DNA of 64,000 nt, taken from assembly GCA_964571375.1 (NCBI GenBank), contig CAZNBL010000002.1:1-64000 (forward strand), read 5' to 3'. Below the pieces are notes generated by a model. The model ran no database searches, was not told the DNA's origin, and was given only the letters and a program-made list of their open reading frames with translations. Source of the DNA: JAFTYR01 sp964571375 (lineage in GTDB: Bacteria > Pseudomonadota > Gammaproteobacteria > Burkholderiales > Burkholderiaceae_F). The position numbers were made by a program, and so were the translations under genes. Of the stretch, positions 58,883 to 64,000 are shown one piece after another. The first letter of the stretch is position 1, and each line of letters starts with the position of its first letter.

Positions 58883-59209
58883 ATGAAGCTTCCCCTCCAA
58901 GTTAGTTTCCACGGTATCGATCATTCCGAAGCTCTCGAACAGCTCATCGCTAAAGAAGTAGAAGGTCTGCACAAGTTTGACGCAGAACTCATCAGCTGCC
59001 GCGTTGCTGTTGAATCCGAAGGTCGTCACCAGAACCAGGGGCGCGAATGCAGCGTGCGTGTCAATCTGACAGCTCCGGGCAAGGAATTTGTCATGAACAC
59101 AAAGAACGAAGACGCACATGCAGCCGTCAGAGCCGCTTTCGACTCTCTCGTAAGACAGGTTAAGGACAATGCAGCTGTTCGCCGCGGCGACGTTAAGGCT
59201 CATCAGTAA
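58883..59209 (+). CDS. hpf: Ribosome hibernation promoting factor, HPF/RaiA family
   Basis: A 108-residue short-type HPF that binds the 30S decoding region and promotes inactive ribosomes in slow growth. The N-terminal FHGIDHSEALEQLIAKEV and the ECSVRVNLTAPG strand are typical. GAGGAC lies a few bases before the ATG at 58883. In many proteobacteria hpf lies beside rpoN and ptsN, but here it stands beside uvrA. Confidence 0.92.
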   Translation: MKLPLQVSFHGIDHSEALEQLIAKEVEGLHKFDAELISCRVAVESEGRHQNQGRECSVRVNLTAPGKEFVMNTKNEDAHAAVRAAFDSLVRQVKDNAAVRRGDVKAHQ

Positions 59210-59223
59210 TCTGACCTGATACT

Positions 59224-59245
59224 CGGAGCAACCCGGGTTGCTCCG
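59224..59245. repeat. 22-base perfect palindrome downstream of hpf
   Basis: CGGAGCAACCC is followed immediately by its exact reverse complement. It could fold as a hairpin or be a protein site; the real terminator follows it. Confidence 0.85.
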
Positions 59246-59249
59246 CAAT

Positions 59250-59285
59250 AAGAAGAACAACTGTTCGCAGCTGTTCTTCTTTTTT
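59250..59285 (+). terminator. Rho-independent terminator of hpf
   Basis: AAGAAGAACA..CTG pairs with CAG..TGTTCTTCTT (one mismatch) around TTCG, followed by TTTTTTT. Confidence 0.92.
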
Positions 59286-59430
59286 CTTGTCTGCACGAAA
59301 CACTTCTCCCGCATTTCACGCCCGTTTAACTGAAAAACACAAAAAGCTGCCGTCAACTCTTTCACTGCCTTCAAAATTGCAGTAGCCTCTACAGACCTTT
59401 GACCCAGTTTTTTCGTTGGATTTTCGGTTA

Positions 59431-62400
59431 ATGACTACAAAAGATAAAACCGACAAGAGCATCCGAATTTACGGTGCCAATCAAAACAACCTGCGCAACA
59501 TCAATGTCAGCTTCGAGGCAGGCAAGCTGACCGTTGTCACCGGCGTATCCGGCTCAGGTAAGTCTTCTTTGGTTTTCGACACACTTTATGCCGAAGGCCA
59601 AAGACGCTATGTCGAAACATTCAGTCCCTATGTCCGACAGTTCTTAGACCGTATGGACCGACCGAACGTCAAGAAAATCGACGGTATTCCGCCTGCGATC
59701 GCGATTGATCAGACCAATCCGGTCAGAACATCCCGCTCGACCGTCGGTACCATGACGGAAATCAACGATCACCTGAAACTGCTCTTTGCTCAGGCGGCCC
59801 GACTTTACTGCCGTCGTTGCGGACAGGAAGTCACCAAAGACAATCCCGAAAGCATTTGGCAGAAAGTGAGCAATCACTGCGGCAAACTTCCCGCAGACAC
59901 GAGACTTTTCGTACTCTTTACCGTCGAAGTCCCGAAGAAATTCCCCGCAGACGATGCGGTACAGGCTCTTAATGCAGAAGGTTTCACCCGCGTCAGCGTT
60001 TCCAAAAACGCCAAGACCGGCGACCACATTCTCGAAGTCATTGCCGACCGCTTTAAGTCTTCCGTAGACAAGGCTCGCGCCATCGATGCCATCGAACAGT
60101 CTCTGCTTAAAGGCAAAGGCTGCATGAGCGTACGAGCCGAAGACCGCGAAGGCAATGTGATTGCTCACTGGCATTTCTCTGAAAAGCTCACCTGCGCGGA
60201 CTGCGGCATTCATTACAGTGCACCGCATCAATCGACATTCAGCTTCAACTCTCCGCTCGGCGCCTGCGAAACCTGCAGAGGGTTCGGCCGTGTCATCGGC
60301 GTCGACTACGACCTGGTTGTACCGGACAGAAGCAAGTCGCTGAGCGAAGGTGCAGTCAAACCCTGGACCACCGATGCCTATGCCGAATGTCAGGACGATC
60401 TCCTGAAGTACGCTAAAAAAGCCGGTATCGCCACCGACGTCCCCTTTGGCGAATTGCCCGAAGAAGACCAGAAGTGGGTTTTCGAAGGCGATCCCAAGTG
60501 GACGAGCTGGCGCTCCAAGTCCTGGTACGGCGTCAAACACTTCTTTGACTGGCTGGAAACCAAAGCCTACAAAATGCACGTGAGGGTTCTTCTCTCCCGT
60601 TACCGCAGCTACAACGAATGTCCGACATGCGGCGGCACCCGCCTGAAAGCAGAAGCCCTTCTTTGGCGTATCGGAACCCGAGAAGATGCCGACCGCATCA
60701 TGAGTGAGCGCAGCAATGCCAAAGCTGTACTCCCGGGCTTCAATATTCATGAGCTGATGACGCTGCCGATCGAAAAGCTCAAAGTTTTCTTCGACCATCT
60801 GACCCTTACGGCAGAACAGGCCGAAGCCTGCAAAATGCTGCTCGATGAAATCCGATGCCGCCTGAACTTCCTCAACGAAGTCGGACTCGGCTACCTGACG
60901 CTTGACCGACAGAGCCGCACGCTCTCGGGCGGCGAAGTCCAGCGAATCAACCTCACCACCGCTCTCGGCACTTCGCTCGTCAATACACTCTTTGTACTTG
61001 ATGAGCCGTCCATCGGTCTGCATCCGCAGGAAATCGACCGTATCAACTCAGTCATGCACCGCCTCAGAAGCTCCGGCAATACTCTGGTTGTCGTAGAACA
61101 CGATCCGCAGGTCATGCTCGCCGCCGACCGAATCCTGGACATGGGCCCCGGCCCCGGCACCAGAGGCGGCCGACTGGTATTTGACGGCACTCCTGCCGGT
61201 CTTCGCAAAGCCAATACACTGACCGGTCAGTATCTGAGAGGCACACTGCGTATTCCGAAGAGCAAGCAGCGCAAAATCACGCTTAAAACGCCTGCATTGG
61301 TTCTTTTCGGCGCAAAAGAACACAACCTCAAGGATCTCGATATCCGAATCCCTCTGCGCTCGCTCGTCTGCATTGCCGGCGTTTCCGGTTCGGGTAAATC
61401 CACATTGGTTCAGGACATCCTGATTCCTGCTCTGATGAAGAAAAAGGGCAAGCCCACCGACGCTCCGGGCCAGTACGACGAAATCAAGGGCGCTGAGCTC
61501 ATCAATGATGTCGTTTTTGTTGATCAGTCCCCTATCGGAAAAACTACACGTAGTAATCCGGCAGTCTTTGTCGGAGCGTTCGACGCTTTCCGAAAGATTT
61601 TTGCGGCCGCTCCCTTGTCGCGTGCCCGCGGCTACACGCCGGGTACTTTCAGCTTCAACTCCGGCACGGGTCGATGCCCGAGTTGCGAAGGCAGCGGTTT
61701 CGAGCACATCGAAATGCAGTTCCTCTCAGACGTATACCTGAGCTGTCCGGACTGCAACGGTCTTCGCTATCGTCCCGAAACCCTGGAAGTTACCGTTGAA
61801 AGAGACGGCCGTAAGTTCAACATTGCCGATGTGCTGAACCTGACGGTCAGAGAAGCCCTCGAACTCTTCGGCGGCAATAAGGAAATTTTGAGAACGCTGA
61901 CTCCGTTGCAGAAAGTCGGTCTCGACTACCTGAAACTCGGCCAGCCCGTCCCGACACTCTCGGGCGGCGAAGCTCAGCGCTTAAAGCTTGCCAAGCACCT
62001 TGCCGAAGCCAAGAGCAGCGCTTCTCCGAACAACCTGTTTGTATTCGACGAACCCACCAGCGGTCTTCATTTTGACGATATCGCCAAGCTCATGCGGTCC
62101 CTGAACGAACTTGTCGAAGCCGGTCACTCCGTCATCCTGGTCGAACACAACCTTGACGTCATTAATGCGGCTGACTGGATCATCGAACTCGGTCCCGAAG
62201 GCGGAGAAAAAGGCGGCTATGAACTCTTTGCCGGTACAGCCGATACTCTTTCGATCAAAGAGACACCGACCGGTCTTGCACTTGCGTCCTACCGCAAAGC
62301 ACTTGCCAACAACAATCCGTCGGCATACTTCACCCTGCCGCACGATAAGAACGCAGGAAAGCCGTCCGCCGGACAGCTTGAAGCTCAGAAAGACAATGCG

Positions 62401-64000
62401 ATCGTTGTGGTCAACGCAAGAGAACACAATCTGAAGAATCTCTCGCTGGAAATTCCGAGAGACAAGTTCACGGTCATCACAGGCGTTTCCGGTTCCGGTA
62501 AGTCCACGCTCGCTTTCGACCTGGTTTTCAACGAAGGTCAGCGCCGCTACCTGGAATCTCTCAATGCCTACGCCCGCTCGATGGTTCAGCCGGCCAGCCG
62601 CCCCGACGTCGATGCTATTTACGGCATTCCGCCGACAGTGGCGATCGAACAGAGAACTTCGAGAGGCGGTCAGAAGTCGACGGTTGCAACACTGACCGAG
62701 ATCTATCACTTCCTGAGACTGCTGTATGTCAAACTCGGCGTACAGTACTGTCCCGACTGCCGTATCCCGGTTGAACCGCTTTCCTTTGACTCTATTCTTG
62801 CCAGAGTCATGACTGAGTTCAAAGGTCGTCAGATCACCTTTGTCGCGCCTCTTATCAAGAACCGTAAAGGTATCTATAAAGATCTTGCCGCCTGGGCTCA
62901 CAGCAAGGGCTTCCCGGAACTGATCGTCGACAACCGTATTGTTCCGACACGTCCCTTTACGGCTCTTGCAAGATTCAGAGAGCACACCATCGGCCTGCCT
63001 ATTGCAACAATTGCAGTCGAGCCGGAAAACGAAGCCAAGATCAAACACGCTCTCGGCGATGCCTTGGAACACGGTAAAGGTGTTGTCGAAGCTTGGGAAG
63101 GTACCGTTGCTGTCGAAAGCTTCTCGACGGAGCGCGGCTGTCCGGAATGCGGCAGAAGTTTCCCCGAACTTTCTCCGAGACTCTTTTCCTACAACTCCAA
63201 GCTCGGTTGGTGCGACAGCTGTATGGGCAACGGCATCCAGCTCTTTAAAGATGCTATCGATCAGGACAATCAGATCGGTGAAGTCAGAGAAGATAAGATC
63301 GAAATGAAGGTCGTATGCCCGAGCTGTAGCGGTGCACGATTAAATCCGATTGCCCGCGGCGTTCGTTTCCAGGACAAATCCATTGATGAAATTGCGGCAA
63401 TGACGATCGATGAGGCGGAAGCCTTCTTTAAGGGAATCAAACTGAACGATCGCGACTCCTTGATTGCCAAGGATCCGATTGCAGAAATTCTTGCGCGTCT
63501 TTCCTTCCTGCGTGAAGTCGGCCTTACCTACCTGAACCTCGATCGCTCGGCTCCGACTCTTTCGGGCGGCGAAGCTCAGCGTATCCGCCTCGCCTCTCAG
63601 CTCGGCACCAATCTGCAGGGTGTCTGTTATGTGCTCGACGAGCCGACCATCGGTCTGCACCCGAGAGACAACCGCATTCTTCTGAAGGCTCTTGAGCAGC
63701 TCACCTCCAACGGCAATTCGCTGTTGGTTGTCGAACATGACGAAGATACTATCGAACGTGCCGACCACGTTATCGACATCGGCCCCGGTGCAGGCGCACG
63801 CGGCGGCCAGCTGATTGCTCAAGGTACGATCGAAGAGATCATGAATAATGAAAACTCTCTGACCGGCCGTTACCTCAAGCACCCGCTCAAACACACCGGG
63901 AAAGCAAAAATCAAAACCGGCGATGAGGATCCTGTTATCGAAATCGTCAACGCTGACGAGCACAATCTTGCGGTTGAATCGGCAAAGTTCCCGCTTAACC
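59431..64000 (+). CDS. uvrA: Tandem-duplicated excinuclease ABC subunit A (3'-truncated by window)
   Basis: The reading frame is open from the ATG at 59431 to the window end, over 1523 codons, against about 940 for a normal UvrA. Residues 1 to about 965 form a whole UvrA: Walker A GVSGSGKS at 38-45 and 650-657, LSGGE at 498-502 and 843-847, zinc-finger CxxC pairs (CADCG..CETC; CPSC..CPDC). After a linker at about 966-990 a second UvrA begins in frame, with Walker A at 1018-1025 and LSGGE at 1377-1381, and is cut by the window in its second half. UvrA recognises bulky DNA damage with UvrB. Frame continuity across 62330-62480 was read directly. Confidence 0.93.
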   Translation, partial: MTTKDKTDKSIRIYGANQNNLRNINVSFEAGKLTVVTGVSGSGKSSLVFDTLYAEGQRRYVETFSPYVRQFLDRMDRPNVKKIDGIPPAIAIDQTNPVRTSRSTVGTMTEINDHLKLLFAQAARLYCRRCGQEVTKDNPESIWQKVSNHCGKLPADTRLFVLFTVEVPKKFPADDAVQALNAEGFTRVSVSKNAKTGDHILEVIADRFKSSVDKARAIDAIEQSLLKGKGCMSVRAEDREGNVIAHWHFSEKLTCADCGIHYSAPHQSTFSFNSPLGACETCRGFGRVIGVDYDLVVPDRSKSLSEGAVKPWTTDAYAECQDDLLKYAKKAGIATDVPFGELPEEDQKWVFEGDPKWTSWRSKSWYGVKHFFDWLETKAYKMHVRVLLSRYRSYNECPTCGGTRLKAEALLWRIGTREDADRIMSERSNAKAVLPGFNIHELMTLPIEKLKVFFDHLTLTAEQAEACKMLLDEIRCRLNFLNEVGLGYLTLDRQSRTLSGGEVQRINLTTALGTSLVNTLFVLDEPSIGLHPQEIDRINSVMHRLRSSGNTLVVVEHDPQVMLAADRILDMGPGPGTRGGRLVFDGTPAGLRKANTLTGQYLRGTLRIPKSKQRKITLKTPALVLFGAKEHNLKDLDIRIPLRSLVCIAGVSGSGKSTLVQDILIPALMKKKGKPTDAPGQYDEIKGAELINDVVFVDQSPIGKTTRSNPAVFVGAFDAFRKIFAAAPLSRARGYTPGTFSFNSGTGRCPSCEGSGFEHIEMQFLSDVYLSCPDCNGLRYRPETLEVTVERDGRKFNIADVLNLTVREALELFGGNKEILRTLTPLQKVGLDYLKLGQPVPTLSGGEAQRLKLAKHLAEAKSSASPNNLFVFDEPTSGLHFDDIAKLMRSLNELVEAGHSVILVEHNLDVINAADWIIELGPEGGEKGGYELFAGTADTLSIKETPTGLALASYRKALANNNPSAYFTLPHDKNAGKPSAGQLEAQKDNAIVVVNAREHNLKNLSLEIPRDKFTVITGVSGSGKSTLAFDLVFNEGQRRYLESLNAYARSMVQPASRPDVDAIYGIPPTVAIEQRTSRGGQKSTVATLTEIYHFLRLLYVKLGVQYCPDCRIPVEPLSFDSILARVMTEFKGRQITFVAPLIKNRKGIYKDLAAWAHSKGFPELIVDNRIVPTRPFTALARFREHTIGLPIATIAVEPENEAKIKHALGDALEHGKGVVEAWEGTVAVESFSTERGCPECGRSFPELSPRLFSYNSKLGWCDSCMGNGIQLFKDAIDQDNQIGEVREDKIEMKVVCPSCSGARLNPIARGVRFQDKSIDEIAAMTIDEAEAFFKGIKLNDRDSLIAKDPIAEILARLSFLREVGLTYLNLDRSAPTLSGGEAQRIRLASQLGTNLQGVCYVLDEPTIGLHPRDNRILLKALEQLTSNGNSLLVVEHDEDTIERADHVIDIGPGAGARGGQLIAQGTIEEIMNNENSLTGRYLKHPLKHTGKAKIKTGDEDPVIEIVNADEHNLAVESAKFPLN

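Noticed and set aside
59644..61023. 459-codon minus-strand open frame
   Set aside because: It is antisense to uvrA, which has intact ATPase motifs throughout.

Overview
The window reads as chromosomal DNA of a betaproteobacterium, most likely a Burkholderiales member related to the Sutterellaceae. This is inferred from gene order, protein sequence and moderate GC content, not from a search. Nearly all of it is dense housekeeping sequence with small gaps and many ATGA/GTGA start-stop overlaps.

Layout. Positions 1-3701 hold a two-gene cassette: a PLD-nuclease/SF2-helicase/DUF3427 protein and a Nudix hydrolase. It is bracketed by a perfect 45-bp inverted repeat that is the 3' flank and terminator of tRNA-Pro(CGG); one repeat adjoins an intact tRNA-Pro gene and the other begins at base 1. 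A brnQ transporter follows. Next is a betaproteobacterial neighbourhood of coaE, zapD and yacG facing mutT, a DUF815 ATPase and secA. From 12343 to 30904 the minus strand carries a complete division and cell-wall cluster: mraZ, rsmH, ftsL, ftsI, murE, murF, mraY, murD, ftsW, murG, murC, ddl, ftsQ, ftsA, ftsZ, lpxC. It is headed by three tandem MraZ-operator decamers. dciA lies between lpxC and secA. RNase P RNA (rnpB) lies just upstream of mraZ.

The second half holds hemL, dsbD and a small unknown gene, then pyrF, an MFS exporter, and groES-groEL behind a sigma-32 promoter. Then come dacB (PBP4), a DUF883/YqjE membrane gene trio, and a riboflavin/thiamine/NusB block (glyA-nrdR-ribD-ribE, then ribH-nusB-thiL-pgpA-pncC-CNNM/CBS protein). 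The erpA / anmK / M23 peptidase / tyrS group follows, then dtd, a PEBP gene, rplM-rpsI, a divergent GlpD-like flavoprotein, a ribosome hibernation factor, and the start of a very long uvrA that runs off the window.

Most notable: (1) the helicase-Nudix cassette between inverted tRNA-Pro terminator repeats, a plausible defence or repair island; (2) a uvrA reading frame that contains one whole UvrA and continues in frame into a second; (3) FtsZ with a long Pro/Ala/Val repeat linker; (4) terminator-like hairpins ending in U-tracts directly before the start codons of mraZ and anmK; (5) a GlpD-like protein that lacks a family motif. No CRISPR array, insertion sequence or prophage was seen.
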